Source: Pseudohalocynthiibacter aestuariivivens (GTDB lineage Bacteria; Pseudomonadota; Alphaproteobacteria; Rhodobacterales; Rhodobacteraceae). From it: a stretch of 64,000 bases of DNA. Shown here in pieces: positions 9,419 to 19,653 of the stretch. The stretch spans positions 49,347-113,346 of the forward strand of contig NZ_JAGFNU010000011.1 of assembly GCF_018457175.1 (NCBI RefSeq). The letters are read 5' to 3'. The notes beneath the pieces were generated by a model. It worked only from the letters and a program-made list of their open reading frames with translations. It did not search any database and was not told where the DNA came from. A program made the position numbers and the translations under genes. Numbering within the stretch: position 1 is the first letter of the stretch; every line of letters begins with the position of its first letter.

Positions 9419-10024
9419 TCAATTTGACCGGAGCTTCTCCAGATCGGCAATGCTGTCCACGTCCTGCATTTCATCAACCAATGCGATCCGTGCGCACCCA
9501 AGTGTTTCACATGTGTCAGACAAGGTATGTTCGCTAGACCAACGCACGCCGTGGAAAAGCGTTGTTGGCACGGGACCAACACGCTTTAACCCAACCAGCC
9601 AATACCCTCCATCCATTGCAGGGCCAAAAACCGCGTCATGATTTCCGAGGGCACGAAATGCTTTGTTTATGTGTTGACGCGTCACACCCGGAATGTCGGC
9701 GCCGATAATGACAACCGGGCCATTTGGCATCATATGAAAAATGCGACCCATCCGGTCGCCAAGGTCGCCCGTTCCTTGCGGGATGCGTGGCAGATGCGTT
9801 GGCCAGACGCGGCTTGTCAAACCATCGGTATCTGGCGCGACCGAAAGTACAACATCCCAACGCGGATCAGTTACATCGCGAAGCAATCGCCGCACCTGAT
9901 GGCGAAACCACCAAGCCGCGGCTGTCTTGCCAATACCTCGCCCAAGCCGCGTTTTTACCCGACCGGGGCGCGGCTCTTTCACCATCACCACCAGTTGTTG
10001 ACGGTATCTAGGCGAAATAGTCAC
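9419..10024 (-). CDS. DUF2064 / TIGR04282-type nucleotide-sugar-like transferase
   Basis: The 201-residue protein has a GT-A-like nucleotidyl/glycosyltransferase fold: [19 protein letters not shown] is the N-terminal nucleotide-binding motif, followed by [12 protein letters not shown] and a [10 protein letters not shown] segment. The family is annotated as DUF2064 or TIGR04282 (one member is implicated in arsenosugar synthesis), and the substrate here is unknown. The frame begins with GTG at 10024 and overlaps the end of dapE by 17 bases, so it is translationally coupled to lysine/peptidoglycan precursor synthesis. No arsenic genes are nearby, so the arsenosugar label is not supported by context. 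Confidence 0.85.
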   Translation of the reverse strand: MTISPRYRQQLVVMVKEPRPGRVKTRLGRGIGKTAAAWWFRHQVRRLLRDVTDPRWDVVLSVAPDTDGLTSRVWPTHLPRIPQGTGDLGDRMGRIFHMMPNGPVVIIGADIPGVTRQHINKAFRALGNHDAVFGPAMDGGYWLVGLKRVGPVPTTLFHGVRWSSEHTLSDTCETLGCARIALVDEMQDVDSIADLEKLRSN

Positions 10025-11156
10025 GCAGGATCCGCCCGTAGATCGCTTTCAGTTGCGGTATCTGTTCAACTTCAACCCGCTCATCAACCTGATGCATTGT
10101 TTTGCCAACAAGCCCGAACTCCACCACCGGGCAATGGTCTTTGACAAACCGCGCATCCGAGGTTCCACCCGACGTTGACGCGATTGGCCGCACGCCACAT
10201 TCCGCTTCGACCGCTGTTGCGATCAGTTCTGACAGCGGGCCAGGTGGTGTTAAGAAGCTTTCCCCGGAAACCTGCGTTTCCATCTGGATATCAACGCCCG
10301 TCTGTTGGGTTACGACCGCTGCTTCCTTTGCCAGCCATTCGATCAGACTGTCGGAGGAATGCGCGTCGTTAAACCGAATGTTCACGGTTGCCTTGCATTC
10401 AGCAGGAATAACGTTGTTTGCCGGATTGCCCGCATCAATCGTTGTAACGGCAAGTGTGGATGCATCAAAATGGCCGGTACCTGTATCGAGTTCATGGCCT
10501 GCCAACCGATCGATCAACCGTGCCATGGCGGGAAGCGGGTTTAGCGCACGATGTGGATATGCTGAATGACCCTGAATACCTTTCGCCGTAAAATAGGCGG
10601 TCATGGAACCGCGCCGCCCGATTTTCATCATCTCGCCCATGTGGTTCGGGCAGGTCGGTTCGCCCACCAGACAGGCGCTCATCGCTTCGCCGTTCACCTT
10701 CATCCAGTCAAGAAGTGCAACGGTGCCGTCAATTGCATCGCCTTCTTCGTCGCCAGTTATGGCCAATACAACCGCACCATCCGGTGGCGTCTGCGTAACA
10801 AATTCAATTGCAGCGGCAGCAAATGCTGCGACACCCGACTTCATATCAGTTGCGCCGCGCCCCCACAAAAATCCATCTTTTTCCTCGCCACCAAAGGGAT
10901 CGACTGTCCAAGCGGCTTCGTCGCCAACAGGCACAACATCGGTATGACCATTGAACCCAAAGGTCTTCGGATGACCCTTTTCACCCCAACGTGCGAAGAG
11001 GTTTACTACTTCTCCGCGATCAACACGGGCGCAATAAAAACCTGCGCGCGATAAATGCGTTTCCAGAAGTGCGAGCGCACCCCCATCAGCAGGGGTAACC
11101 GAAGGGCACCGGATTAGCTCCGCACAAAGTTCGACAACATCAATATCTTGGGTCAC
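10008..11156 (-). CDS. dapE: Succinyl-diaminopimelate desuccinylase
   Basis: DapE is a dinuclear zinc M20-family hydrolase that releases L,L-diaminopimelate from N-succinyl-L,L-DAP in lysine and peptidoglycan synthesis. Zinc ligands are visible in [12 protein letters not shown] (His), [11 protein letters not shown] (Asp), [13 protein letters not shown] (catalytic Glu pair) and, at the C-terminus, [15 protein letters not shown]. The 382-residue length is normal. The start is GTG, supported by a strong SD (AAAGGAGGGG) just upstream. It runs in the same direction as dapD 3.4 kb upstream, but two Hint-domain genes on the other strand lie between them. Confidence 0.96.
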   Translation of the reverse strand: MTQDIDVVELCAELIRCPSVTPADGGALALLETHLSRAGFYCARVDRGEVVNLFARWGEKGHPKTFGFNGHTDVVPVGDEAAWTVDPFGGEEKDGFLWGRGATDMKSGVAAFAAAAIEFVTQTPPDGAVVLAITGDEEGDAIDGTVALLDWMKVNGEAMSACLVGEPTCPNHMGEMMKIGRRGSMTAYFTAKGIQGHSAYPHRALNPLPAMARLIDRLAGHELDTGTGHFDASTLAVTTIDAGNPANNVIPAECKATVNIRFNDAHSSDSLIEWLAKEAAVVTQQTGVDIQMETQVSGESFLTPPGPLSELIATAVEAECGVRPIASTSGGTSDARFVKDHCPVVEFGLVGKTMHQVDERVEVEQIPQLKAIYGRILRDYFA

Positions 11157-11458
11157 CTTACCCCTCCTTTATACCACCGATAGACATTTCCTTCTGACGA
11201 GGCAATGTCAACCGCCTGACAATACTGTTGCCCCAGAGAGACACGCAAATTTGCGGAAACTACAACCAAGGCATTCTTTTGTTAACAATCTGTCAAACAC
11301 TTGATTTAGTGCAAAATAATAACAGACCCGAGGCAGGGCAAACTTAGGACCAAAAATAAAAAACGGTCCGATCGAGCGGTAAGAGACTAATATCGATGAT
11401 GGCTGGGCTATGCCCGGCTATATGTTTGCGTTGCCTCCTTGCAGGGCCGGGGGCAGAC
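11157..11458. promoter_or_regulatory. AT-rich divergent promoter region of dapE and first Hint gene
   Basis: About 300 bases without a supported gene lie between divergent dapE and the first Hint gene. The middle is markedly AT-rich. It contains a perfect 10-bp palindrome TTGTTAACAA (11279-11288) and the short inverted repeat CACT-N6-AGTG near 11299-11312. These are plausible operator elements for one or both promoters. No -10/-35 pair stands out. Confidence 0.4.
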
Positions 11459-13042
11459 ATGGTTACAGCATCGGAACTTCCGATCAACACCAAAGCTAAC
11501 GCCGTTAGCATGGCAAATACGATATTTGGCGACGGTGTTACTGTTGTCGGCGCAAGTTACTCAGGCGACAAGAACTCATCCGGTACTTACTCAGACGGCG
11601 ATAACACCTCCCCCGGTGTCACGCCGGGCGACACGGGCGTTATCCTGTCAACTGGACGTGCCAAGGATTTTACCAATTCATCGGGGCAGTCCAACCAATC
11701 GACCAATACATCCACCAACACCAAGGGTGTAAATAACGACCCAGACTTTAATTCTCTTGCCGGCACTAAAACCTACGACGCGTCAATGCTGGATGTCGAT
11801 TTCATTCCGGACAGCAACATTTTGACAATGCAGTTTGTGTTCTCGTCTGATGAATACCCGGAGTACACAAATTCAATTTATAATGACGCGGTCGGTGTTT
11901 GGGTAAACGGCAACCCCGTTCAACTGGCAATTGGCTCTGGCCAGACGAATGTCGGAAACGTCAACGACACCAACAACGTAAATCTCTACAATGACAACAC
12001 GTCTGATGCGTTCAACACTGAAATGGACGGCTTTACTGTCACAATGACGCTCAAGATGGTTGTTGTACCCGGCCAATTGAACTCGATCCGGATCGGCATC
12101 GCGGACGTCGGGGATTCAAACTATGATTCAAATCTGCTGATCGCTGGAAACAGCGTTCAGACTGCGCTGATCGCATCAGATGATACAGTTGATATTGGAA
12201 TAAGCGGCACTAAAACTCTTGACGTTCTCGCAAATGATACCGGCCCAAACGGAAGCTCGTTAACAGTTACACATATCAATGGAAACGCTGTCGTAGCAGG
12301 CGATACCGTGACACTGGCGACCGGGCAGCAGGTTTCTCTGAATGCGGATGGAACGTTTTCCATTACAACAGACGCCGACGAGGAAAGTGTCAACTTCACT
12401 TACACCGTTGCAAATGGCGGTGGAAATGGGATTTCTGATACCGCATTTGTGACCGTCAACACGATACCGTGTTTTGTGGCTGGCACCATGATCCTTACGC
12501 CTGACGGTGAAGTGCCTGTTGAAACGCTTGAGCCCGGCAATCTGGTTATCACCCATGACGACGGCCCCCAGCCCGTACGATGGATAGGCCAGCGACGTGT
12601 TCCAGCCAAAGACAATCTTGCGCCGATATGCATCAAGGCAAATACGTTTGGCTCGCATCGCGAACTTTTGGTGTCGCCGCAGCACCGGATTTTGATCAGC
12701 GATAGTCTTGCAGAACTGCTGTTCGGAGAAGCCGAAGTTTTGATCGCCGCTAAAGACCTCGTCAACGACTACACGGTACGTTCGCAAGAAGGCGGTATGG
12801 TTGACTATGTGCATATCCTGTTTGACCGCCATCAGGTCGTGTTCTCAGAAGGCCTGGCAACCGAGAGCTTTCTGCCCGGCCCTCAGACAACACGCAGCTT
12901 TGAACGGGAATGTGTTGAAGAGATATGTTCAATTTTTCCTGAACTTAATCCGGATACTGGCCTTGGATACAGCCCGGCCGCGCGCCGAACCCTGCGCGCC
13001 TATGAAGCTCGGGTCTTGATTGCAAGGAGCGTTGCAGCGTAA
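11459..13042 (+). CDS. Secreted-type protein with choice-of-anchor L and Hint domains
   Basis: From the ATG at 11459 the product is 527 residues. Residues about 5-190 resemble a choice-of-anchor L domain (SELPINTKANAVSMANTIFG, then MQFVFSSDEYPEYTNS, a calcium-binding-like acidic beta domain). A small Ig/cadherin-like repeat rich in Asp, Asn and Gly follows, then a Hint domain (about 337-480, Hint_2 type). The Hint domain keeps Cys338 in PCFVAGTMI and the block-B His409 in VSPQHRIL, so it could be autoprocessing. The C-terminus ends with RRTLRAYEARVLIA, a tail shared by its paralogues here. No classical signal peptide is seen; Type I export is likely from family experience but unproven. A longer frame from 11396 lacks an SD. 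Confidence 0.85.
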   Translation: MVTASELPINTKANAVSMANTIFGDGVTVVGASYSGDKNSSGTYSDGDNTSPGVTPGDTGVILSTGRAKDFTNSSGQSNQSTNTSTNTKGVNNDPDFNSLAGTKTYDASMLDVDFIPDSNILTMQFVFSSDEYPEYTNSIYNDAVGVWVNGNPVQLAIGSGQTNVGNVNDTNNVNLYNDNTSDAFNTEMDGFTVTMTLKMVVVPGQLNSIRIGIADVGDSNYDSNLLIAGNSVQTALIASDDTVDIGISGTKTLDVLANDTGPNGSSLTVTHINGNAVVAGDTVTLATGQQVSLNADGTFSITTDADEESVNFTYTVANGGGNGISDTAFVTVNTIPCFVAGTMILTPDGEVPVETLEPGNLVITHDDGPQPVRWIGQRRVPAKDNLAPICIKANTFGSHRELLVSPQHRILISDSLAELLFGEAEVLIAAKDLVNDYTVRSQEGGMVDYVHILFDRHQVVFSEGLATESFLPGPQTTRSFERECVEEICSIFPELNPDTGLGYSPAARRTLRAYEARVLIARSVAA

Positions 13043-13165
13043 CAGGGGCGAAGACAAGAAAGAAAACCCTTGCTTACCTGTCAGACGCAACAGCCAAAAC
13101 TGTGCATTTGCGCCGATACCGGACACCTGCAATGGGGCGAGCTGAAAAGAGTGTGATAATCCAAG

Positions 13166-14227
13166 ATGACCTGGCTGGCGCTTTGCGATTTTTCTAACTC
13201 ATTTTTTTCTCCTCTTGGGATATCACATCCGTCGGCAGTAGGCGGTTCCAAACCATCTGACGAGCAGCTTTTGGCAAAGGGTAGCCTTGTCATCGAAATT
13301 TCCACGCTTGAAGAAAATTCAAACGCATTGGAACTGATAAATTTTTATTCAGTTTCCGATTGGGGAACGCAGCTAAAAATCAGTCTTACACAGAACGACA
13401 CTGTCATTTTACGACATATTCAGGGGTCACGTCAGATTACGTTGGAAACGGGGGAGGGCGCGCTTGTTCGCGCGCAACCCTCCAGGATCATTTTCTCCTG
13501 GGATGCCCCGCAACGCTGGGGGCAGCTAACGATTGAAAACCTTGATGACGGGTCTGTGCATACCAAAGACGTGTCGGATCCGTTGCCAGTTCCTGTCGTT
13601 GACGTCCATCACATGACGATGTCACCCGAAAGCACGCGTGCTGTTTCAGAAGTTCTGTTTTTTACGTTTTCGGACCAGATTGAAGAACATGGCCTTATCC
13701 CCGGAATTGTCGCGTCTTCACCGGTGGAAACGCCAAATGGGCCAGAGCTTGTGCAAAACCTGCGCGTGGGTGATTTGGTTTCAACACTGGACAGTGGTCC
13801 TCAGCCTATACGCTGCCTTATGGTGCGTGATGTTCCGGCGCATGGTCACTATCAGCCTTTGCGGCTTCGCGCCCCGTATTTCGAGCTAAACCAAGATATC
13901 ATGGTTGCGCGGAATTTGCGTCTTTTGGTCGAAGGTGACATGGTCGAGTATCTTTTCGGAGAAGAAGAGGTCCTGATCAATGCAGAGCATTTGCAAGACA
14001 CCTATTCCGTTTTACCCGAAACGCGATTGAAAACTATTCGCTACTATCAGTTACTGTTTGACCGTCCAGAGATTTTGAACGTGGCGGGAAGTAGTGTTGA
14101 GAGCCTGTTCAGGCCACAACCATCTGGCGAAGATTTTTCAGATGAATTACCGGTTCACACCGAACCATCGCGACCAGTTTTACGCCCCTTCGAGGCCTAC
14201 ACGTTGAAATCTATGCGCGCAGGCTAG
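13166..14227 (+). CDS. Hint-fold protein with degenerate active site
   Basis: This 353-residue paralogue of the upstream gene has a different N-terminal beta-rich region (about 1-175, no recognised domain) and a C-terminal Hint-like module. The alignable pieces are VETPNGPELVQNLRVGDLVS, LDSGPQPIRC and YLFGEEEVLINAEHL. The nucleophilic Cys is replaced (IVASSPVETP instead of PCFxxGT), and the block-B His motif reads VARNLRLLV instead of VSPQHRIL. Autoprocessing is therefore improbable. It ends with RPVLRPFEAYTLKSM, matching the shared tail of the family. It follows the first Hint gene by 123 bases in the same direction. Confidence 0.75.
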   Translation: MTWLALCDFSNSFFSPLGISHPSAVGGSKPSDEQLLAKGSLVIEISTLEENSNALELINFYSVSDWGTQLKISLTQNDTVILRHIQGSRQITLETGEGALVRAQPSRIIFSWDAPQRWGQLTIENLDDGSVHTKDVSDPLPVPVVDVHHMTMSPESTRAVSEVLFFTFSDQIEEHGLIPGIVASSPVETPNGPELVQNLRVGDLVSTLDSGPQPIRCLMVRDVPAHGHYQPLRLRAPYFELNQDIMVARNLRLLVEGDMVEYLFGEEEVLINAEHLQDTYSVLPETRLKTIRYYQLLFDRPEILNVAGSSVESLFRPQPSGEDFSDELPVHTEPSRPVLRPFEAYTLKSMRAG

Positions 14228-14245
14228 GTGATCTGGGCCTGCCGA

Positions 14246-14605
14246 TCAGGTATCATAGAACGGTGTCATCTGCGCAACGATTACAGAGTTTTCAATAAGC
14301 GCACGGTTCATCAGGTCTTTTTCCTCGTCCCCGATATCGTGACCTTCAGCAAGCCGTTCCTCAAGTGTGCCGTACCCGGAAACATCCAGTGGTGCCATCT
14401 CTGCCTGCTTGAGGATCGCGACAGTTTCACGCACGGCCTCTGCTTCATCAACGCCCGACGCATAGATCATCAACGCCGCACCTGTTGCGGTTTTGGGTAA
14501 CCCGTCACCCGTAGAACGGCCGACCTCGACCAGCAGGGTATAGACCTGCTGGCGAGATTTTTTCTTAGGCTTATCAGCTACTTTCTCAGTCACGAAGTAA
14601 CTCAT
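14246..14605 (-). CDS. Conserved hypothetical protein of the dapD locus
   Basis: This 119-residue acidic cytoplasmic protein has no motif I can name. A Lys-rich N-terminus ([31 protein letters not shown]) leads into an alpha/beta region ([39 protein letters not shown]). The fold looks like a small ferredoxin-like or ACT-like unit, which is a guess. Its start overlaps the end of dapD by 20 bases, so it is translated with dapD and is surely a real gene. It probably once linked dapD to dapE. Confidence 0.75.
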   Translation of the reverse strand: MSYFVTEKVADKPKKKSRQQVYTLLVEVGRSTGDGLPKTATGAALMIYASGVDEAEAVRETVAILKQAEMAPLDVSGYGTLEERLAEGHDIGDEEKDLMNRALIENSVIVAQMTPFYDT

Positions 14606-15413
14606 TAATAGAGGTTTTTGACCGCGTCTGTGCGTCTACCTTTTTCACGATAACAACACAGTATAGGTTGACGCCATTCTTTGACGGCATCGACCCCGAA
14701 ACAACGACAGAGCCGGCAGGAACTTCACCATAAGTTACGGCGCCAGTTTCACGGTCGACGATCTTGGTGGACTGGCCAATGTAAACGCCCATCCCTAGAA
14801 CAGAACCTTCGCGAACGATACAGCCTTCCACAACCTCGGAACGCGCGCCAATGAAACAGTTATCCTCAATAATCGTCGGTCCTGCCTGCATCGGCTCAAG
14901 AACGCCGCCAATGCCAACACCGCCAGAAAGATGCACGTTCTTGCCGATCTGTGCGCAGCTTCCGACGCTGGCCCATGTGTCAACCATTGTACCTTCATCG
15001 ACATAGGCTCCAAGGTTCACGAACGATGGCATCAAGACCACACCGGGCGCGATAAATGCGGATTTGCGGGCGATACTGCCGGGCACTGCGCGAAAGCCTG
15101 CAGCACGCCACTGGTTTTCACCCCAGCCGTTGAATTTACTATCAACCTTATCCCACCAGCCGGAACCTTGCGGCCCGCCTGCGTGTGGCTCCATATCCTT
15201 TATGCGAAACCCAAGAAGCACTGCTTTCTTTGCCCATTGGTTGACGTGCCAGTCCCCGTTTTCACGGCGTTCCGCCACGCGCAGCTTACCGCTGTCGAGC
15301 GCATTCAGCGTGTCTTCAATCGACTCGCGGGCTTCGCCAGTCGTTGACGGAGTGATAGTATCACGCGCCTCCCAGGCGGCTTCGATGGCAGTCTCTAGTT
15401 GTTCATTCGACAT
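14586..15413 (-). CDS. dapD: Tetrahydrodipicolinate N-succinyltransferase
   Basis: DapD transfers succinyl from succinyl-CoA to tetrahydrodipicolinate, the step before DapC and DapE in the succinylase branch of lysine/DAP synthesis. I take the ATG at 15413 ([19 protein letters not shown]), giving 275 residues, the usual length. The open frame continues upstream to 15680, but that part is out of character and overlaps the divergent LOG-family gene. Left-handed beta-helix hexapeptide repeats are clear ([20 protein letters not shown], then [19 protein letters not shown]). It overlaps the downstream hypothetical gene by 20 bases. Confidence 0.95.
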   Translation of the reverse strand: MSNEQLETAIEAAWEARDTITPSTTGEARESIEDTLNALDSGKLRVAERRENGDWHVNQWAKKAVLLGFRIKDMEPHAGGPQGSGWWDKVDSKFNGWGENQWRAAGFRAVPGSIARKSAFIAPGVVLMPSFVNLGAYVDEGTMVDTWASVGSCAQIGKNVHLSGGVGIGGVLEPMQAGPTIIEDNCFIGARSEVVEGCIVREGSVLGMGVYIGQSTKIVDRETGAVTYGEVPAGSVVVSGSMPSKNGVNLYCVVIVKKVDAQTRSKTSINELLRD

Positions 15414-15515
15414 CGGGCGTATCCAATTCGTGTATGGCCTCGGTTGGGCGAAGCCTATAGACCAAAAGAGAGTAACCGCGCAATGCAGGACAGTAAGTAA
15501 ATAAGGAACGCGCAT

Positions 15516-16355
15516 ATGAAAGATGATAGCCGTCGGCATCCGTTTCGCCATTCTCACGAGGACATGAAAACGGCCCGCGAGATTCCGGACACCCCACAAA
15601 CCCGCGCGCCATCTTATCGACTGGCTTTTGCGGATGAGGAATTTCTTTGCCGGGACGAATTGCGGCCCGTCCGGTTGCAACTGGAACTGCTAAAGCCAGA
15701 GATGCTTCTGGATGAACATGGCATTCAAAGCACAATTGTTCTTTTTGGCGGTGCGCGCATACCCGAACCTTCAAAAAAAGATTCAGCGCGCACAGAGACA
15801 CTGGCCGATCTGTCAAAATACTACGACGTGGCGCGTGAATTTTCCCGACTGATGACGATAAAATCCCAAAAAAGCGGTGGCCGCGAAGATGTCATCGCAA
15901 CGGGTGGCGGCCCTGGCGTCATGGAGGCTGGAAATCGCGGGGCGGCTGACGTGGGCGGACATTCAATTGGTCTCAACATTGTACTGCCCCATGAACAAGC
16001 ACCCAATGAATATGTGACTCCCGGTCTATGCTTCAACTTCCACTACTTCGGCATTCGTAAGATGCACTTCCTGATGCGCGCCAAGGCAGTTGCTGTCTTC
16101 CCCGGTGGATTTGGAACGCTGGACGAAATGTTTGAAAGCCTGACACTGATTCAAACTGGCCGGATGAAAGCCGTACCCTTCCTACTGTTTGGTGAATCGT
16201 TCTGGCGTAAAATCATCAACTGGGAGGCGCTATCCGAGGCGGGAACAATTTCGGCAGAGGATTTAAAGCTGTTTCAATTCGTCGATACGGCGCAACAGGC
16301 CGTGGATATTATTGAAAACTGGCCAGAGAACCATTCGCCTACAATTCTGGAGTAA
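15516..16355 (+). CDS. LOG family protein (TIGR00730), nucleotide phosphoribohydrolase-like
   Basis: The 279-residue protein has the lysine-decarboxylase-like Rossmann fold of the LOG family. The two diagnostic motifs are [14 protein letters not shown] (about 128-141) and [12 protein letters not shown] (about 198-209), which in characterised members cleave the N-glycosidic bond of nucleoside 5'-monophosphates (cytokinin activation in plants, nucleotide salvage or detoxification in bacteria). An N-terminal extension of about 75 residues resembles longer bacterial members. It is divergent from dapD with a 102-base shared promoter region. The substrate is not inferable, and the old label lysine decarboxylase should not be used. 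Confidence 0.88.
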   Translation: MKDDSRRHPFRHSHEDMKTAREIPDTPQTRAPSYRLAFADEEFLCRDELRPVRLQLELLKPEMLLDEHGIQSTIVLFGGARIPEPSKKDSARTETLADLSKYYDVAREFSRLMTIKSQKSGGREDVIATGGGPGVMEAGNRGAADVGGHSIGLNIVLPHEQAPNEYVTPGLCFNFHYFGIRKMHFLMRAKAVAVFPGGFGTLDEMFESLTLIQTGRMKAVPFLLFGESFWRKIINWEALSEAGTISAEDLKLFQFVDTAQQAVDIIENWPENHSPTILE

Positions 16356-16358
16356 GGC

Positions 16359-17279
16359 TTAGTGGCCGACCACAGGTGTATCAAGACAAACATGCCGCGA
16401 ACATTCCATTTCAAGCGTGCTATGGTCGATCTTTAGGTCGGCCAAAACAGTGCGGATGCGGGTTTTGATCGCATCCGCATCACCCCAGCGTCCTTCGCCA
16501 ATGACAACATGCGCCTGAAGGGCGGCTTTCTTTTCTTCCAATTGCCAAAGATGCACGTGATGCACGCCTGTAACCCCGTCTATATTTTTCATAGCTTTAA
16601 GCACGTCATCCATCTTGACCGAAGGCGGACGGCCCAGCATCAGGACGCGGATCACATCACCAATTTCGACTGCGGCATGCCAAAGGATATAGGCCGCGAT
16701 CATCAGGGTTACGATCGGATCAACGATCATCCAGTCGTAAAGTATGATCAGCGTTCCCGCGACAATCACCGCGACAGAGCCCAGCGCATCCGCGAGATTA
16801 TGCAAAAAGGCGGCGCGAATGTTCATGCTGTCCTTGGACATTGTGTACGTCAGCGCTGCCGTCACAAGGTCAACTGACAGTGCAACGGCAGCAATTATGA
16901 CAACGATCCAGCCGTCAATTCCGACGGGATCAAAAATCCGCATCACCCCTTCGTAGATCAGATAAATCCCGATCACGATCAGCGTGGTGTAGTTGATAAG
17001 TGCAGCGACTGTTTCGACGCGGGCATAGCCAAAGGTCATGTCGCTATCCGCAGGGCGTCTGGCAATTTTCCGGGCACCAAAGGCAATCACCAGCGACACG
17101 GCATCGCTGAGATTATGAATCGCATCTGCGATCAGCGCGAGCGAACCTGACAGCAAGCCGCCGACGATTTGAACAAAGGCCAGACCAAAGTTGACCAGAA
17201 CAGCCAGTGCGACACGCCGATCACCTGCATCAGGGTCTATGTGGGCGTGACCATGGTGGCCGTGATGGTCATGCGGCAT
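16359..17279 (-). CDS. Cation diffusion facilitator, zinc exporter type
   Basis: This 306-residue inner-membrane antiporter expels Zn(II) or similar metals. The N-terminus is a His-rich metal-binding stretch (MPHDHHGHHGHAHIDPD). Six membrane segments follow, with the metal-site motifs ALIADAIHNLSDAVSL (HxxxD in TM2) and AFLHNLADALGSV (HxxxD in TM5), the pattern of Zn-type CDFs. A cytoplasmic ferredoxin-like C-terminal domain (about 205-295; DGVTGVHHVHLWQL) is present. It lies 3 bases downstream of rlmN and may be co-transcribed with it. No metal regulator is nearby. Confidence 0.92.
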   Translation of the reverse strand: MPHDHHGHHGHAHIDPDAGDRRVALAVLVNFGLAFVQIVGGLLSGSLALIADAIHNLSDAVSLVIAFGARKIARRPADSDMTFGYARVETVAALINYTTLIVIGIYLIYEGVMRIFDPVGIDGWIVVIIAAVALSVDLVTAALTYTMSKDSMNIRAAFLHNLADALGSVAVIVAGTLIILYDWMIVDPIVTLMIAAYILWHAAVEIGDVIRVLMLGRPPSVKMDDVLKAMKNIDGVTGVHHVHLWQLEEKKAALQAHVVIGEGRWGDADAIKTRIRTVLADLKIDHSTLEMECSRHVCLDTPVVGH

Positions 17280-17282
17280 TCG

Positions 17283-18470
17283 TCACTTCCCAAGCCCGGC
17301 ATCAGCTTCGATCTGTTTGCGGCTTTTACGCGCACGCTCGGTTGCAGATTTCAACTGTCCACAGGCGGCCATGATATCCTCGCCCCTTGGTTTACGCACT
17401 GGCGAGGCATAGCCAGCATTATGAACGATATCGGCAAAGGCGCGAATACGGTTGTTGCTTGAACGTTCGTACGGCGCACCTGGCCATTCGTTGAACGGGA
17501 TCAGGTTGATCTTGGCCGGGATGCCCTTGATCAGTTCCATCAGGCGGTGCGCATCTTCGTCGCTGTCGTTTACTCCCTTGAGCATCACGTATTCAAAGGT
17601 GATGCGTTCTGAATTAGACGCCTTGGGATAAGCGCGTAGGGCGTCAAGCAAGGCCTGCAGATTCCAGCGTTTGTTGATTGGAACCAGCTTGTCACGCACT
17701 TCATCGGTTGTGGCATGAAAGGATATTGCCAGAAGGCAGCCGATCTCTTCAGCGGTACGTGCAATTTCCGGCACGACACCTGAGGTCGACAATGTGATGC
17801 GCCGACGCGAAAGTGATATACCTTCGGGGTCCATCGCGATTTTCATCGCGTCGCGGACGTTTTCAAAGTTGTAAAGCGGCTCCCCCATGCCCATCAGTAC
17901 GATGTTGGACAACAACCGTGCTTCTGGCGGGTTTGGTTTTCCAAGTTCAGGCCATTCGCCCAGATCATCCCTTGCGACCATCACTTGCCCGATTATTTCG
18001 GCCGCCGTCAGATTTCGCACAAGTTTCTGAGTACCCGTGTGGCAAAACGAGCAGGTTAAAGTGCACCCAACCTGAGAGGACACGCAGAGCGTTCCGCGAC
18101 TTTCTTCGGGGATATAGACGATTTCCACTTCGTGTCCGCCGGCGATCTGCACCAGATACTTGCGAGTCCCATCTTCGCTGACTTGCTTGGTTACTACCTC
18201 GGGGACTTCTATAATAAAGTGTTCTTCCAACAACGCGCGGTAGTCTTTGCTGAGGTTGGACATCAGATCAAAGCTGCGCACACCCTTTTGATAGAGCCAC
18301 TGCCAAACCTGCCCAGCCCGCATCTTGGCCTGTTTGTCGGGCGTCCCAGCCGCAATCAAGGCAGCGTGCAACGCATCGCGTGTAAGGCCGACAAGATTGG
18401 CCTTACCACCTTCAGGTTGCTTGCGCGGGATAGTCAGAACATCCTGCGTTATAGGGGTATTGGCCGACAT
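17283..18470 (-). CDS. rlmN: Dual-specificity rRNA/tRNA adenine-C2 methyltransferase
   Basis: RlmN is a radical-SAM enzyme that makes 2-methyladenosine at A2503 of 23S rRNA and at A37 of some tRNAs, aiding decoding fidelity. The 395 residues hold the CxxxCxxC cluster motif in [12 protein letters not shown] and the mechanistic second Cys in DIMAACGQL near the C-terminus. SAM-binding segments [10 protein letters not shown] and [10 protein letters not shown] are also present. Length and motifs are standard. The C-terminus runs almost directly into the CDF gene. Upstream lies a Hint-domain gene on the same strand, 41 bases away. Confidence 0.96.
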   Translation of the reverse strand: MSANTPITQDVLTIPRKQPEGGKANLVGLTRDALHAALIAAGTPDKQAKMRAGQVWQWLYQKGVRSFDLMSNLSKDYRALLEEHFIIEVPEVVTKQVSEDGTRKYLVQIAGGHEVEIVYIPEESRGTLCVSSQVGCTLTCSFCHTGTQKLVRNLTAAEIIGQVMVARDDLGEWPELGKPNPPEARLLSNIVLMGMGEPLYNFENVRDAMKIAMDPEGISLSRRRITLSTSGVVPEIARTAEEIGCLLAISFHATTDEVRDKLVPINKRWNLQALLDALRAYPKASNSERITFEYVMLKGVNDSDEDAHRLMELIKGIPAKINLIPFNEWPGAPYERSSNNRIRAFADIVHNAGYASPVRKPRGEDIMAACGQLKSATERARKSRKQIEADAGLGK

Positions 18471-18511
18471 GGCGCATTCTCCAGAGACTCGGACGCGCGT
18501 TCTACACCAAT

Positions 18512-19567
18512 TCAGAGAAGATGAGAACCACCATAGCCAGTGTCGCCAATCCTGCCGACACCCTGCCAGTCAGAAGAATGCAGGGCTGCGTGTGTCTCAA
18601 AAGACTTCAGACAATAGGAATGGACCGGACCAATTGAAATCGGGTTTGTAAACAGCTCTGGGAAAAGTGAACGGAGTTCTTCCTGCGCTTCTTTGGCAAA
18701 ACCGGACGCGGCGGCGACACTTGGGTGAAAGCTTTCCGTCAGTGCGCCTTCCGACCAGACAAGTTCGTGCTCTTCAAACAGGATATGAAAATATTCGGGC
18801 TGACGGAGATGTGTACAAACGCGAATTCCGTTTGTTCCAACCAGATGCCGCGCCGGAACCAGCACATCTGAAGAGAAAAACATCAGGTTGAATACAGGTG
18901 CGCGCAGCAAAACCCGATGACTTGGCGACACAATAAGATCGCGTTCAGGCGTATCTTTTCCAAGGCTTCCTTTTGGGATGAGAATGGGTAACAGATGACG
19001 GTCGCGTGAGCCCTGAATATCCAATTTTCGCGACGCCACCCATTCTATCGCCGCAAAATCACTTTCTGCGGTCAGGACTTTATCTCCGACGCACAAATCT
19101 TCTATAGGGCAGAGACCTTTGTCAGTTTCGATCAAGGTCCCCTTCAGAAAACAGGGGACAACACCGGGGTCGGGCGGGGTCTGGTCTGAAAAATTGACCC
19201 CATCAATCGAAACAAGCGACGCATTCTGTGAGTTTGATTCACCGATCTGGGTTGAACTGCTACCAGACGCGGGGCCTTCGGATGCATCCACCACCCTAGC
19301 GAAAGAAACGAACGATGTGACCGTTCCGTCAACAACCAGTGCAACAGCACCATTTTTGTTGATAGCGGCATCAACAACATAGATGTCATCACCCGCTATC
19401 GTACCGACAACCGAGCCAAGATCATTTATAGACCTTATCGTTCCGTTCGAATTGTAGATAACGATCTGAACACCAGAAGAATCAGCACCCTCATCCAGAA
19501 CCACTTCGACAAAATCCTGCGCACCAGGGCCCAGATATTTGATTTCTGAAAGAAAAGGTGCAGGCAT
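18512..19567 (-). CDS. Hint-domain protein with lamin-tail-like N-terminus
   Basis: The 351-residue protein begins with a beta domain (about 1-95; [21 protein letters not shown]) resembling the lamin-tail/LTD fold of secreted bacterial proteins. A linker of about 40 residues rich in Ser, Gln and Pro follows, then a Hint domain starting [15 protein letters not shown]. The nucleophile Cys139 and block-B His217 (IVSPSHRVL) are intact, and the end of the domain ([24 protein letters not shown]) closely matches the Hint protein at 11459. No classical signal peptide is seen. It sits between rlmN and the IalB-like gene as an apparent insertion. Confidence 0.84.
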   Translation of the reverse strand: MPAPFLSEIKYLGPGAQDFVEVVLDEGADSSGVQIVIYNSNGTIRSINDLGSVVGTIAGDDIYVVDAAINKNGAVALVVDGTVTSFVSFARVVDASEGPASGSSSTQIGESNSQNASLVSIDGVNFSDQTPPDPGVVPCFLKGTLIETDKGLCPIEDLCVGDKVLTAESDFAAIEWVASRKLDIQGSRDRHLLPILIPKGSLGKDTPERDLIVSPSHRVLLRAPVFNLMFFSSDVLVPARHLVGTNGIRVCTHLRQPEYFHILFEEHELVWSEGALTESFHPSVAAASGFAKEAQEELRSLFPELFTNPISIGPVHSYCLKSFETHAALHSSDWQGVGRIGDTGYGGSHLL

Positions 19568-19653
19568 TTTCAGTCTCGCCCTTCACACGTCGGGAACATA
19601 TTTCACAAACTTGGCATGCGAGGGAAACTAATCATGCCACACCTAAATACATC

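Noticed and set aside
9419..10024. Arsenosugar biosynthesis role for the DUF2064 gene
   Set aside because: The family label exists, but no arsenic resistance or related radical-SAM genes are nearby; context points only to dapE.
15414..15680. N-terminal extension of dapD to 15680
   Set aside because: The extension overlaps the divergent LOG-family gene, does not resemble DapD, and the ATG at 15413 gives the normal protein length.
11459..19567. Hint domains as inteins
   Set aside because: There is no host protein continuing after the Hint domain; the modules are C-terminal in stand-alone proteins with other N-terminal domains.
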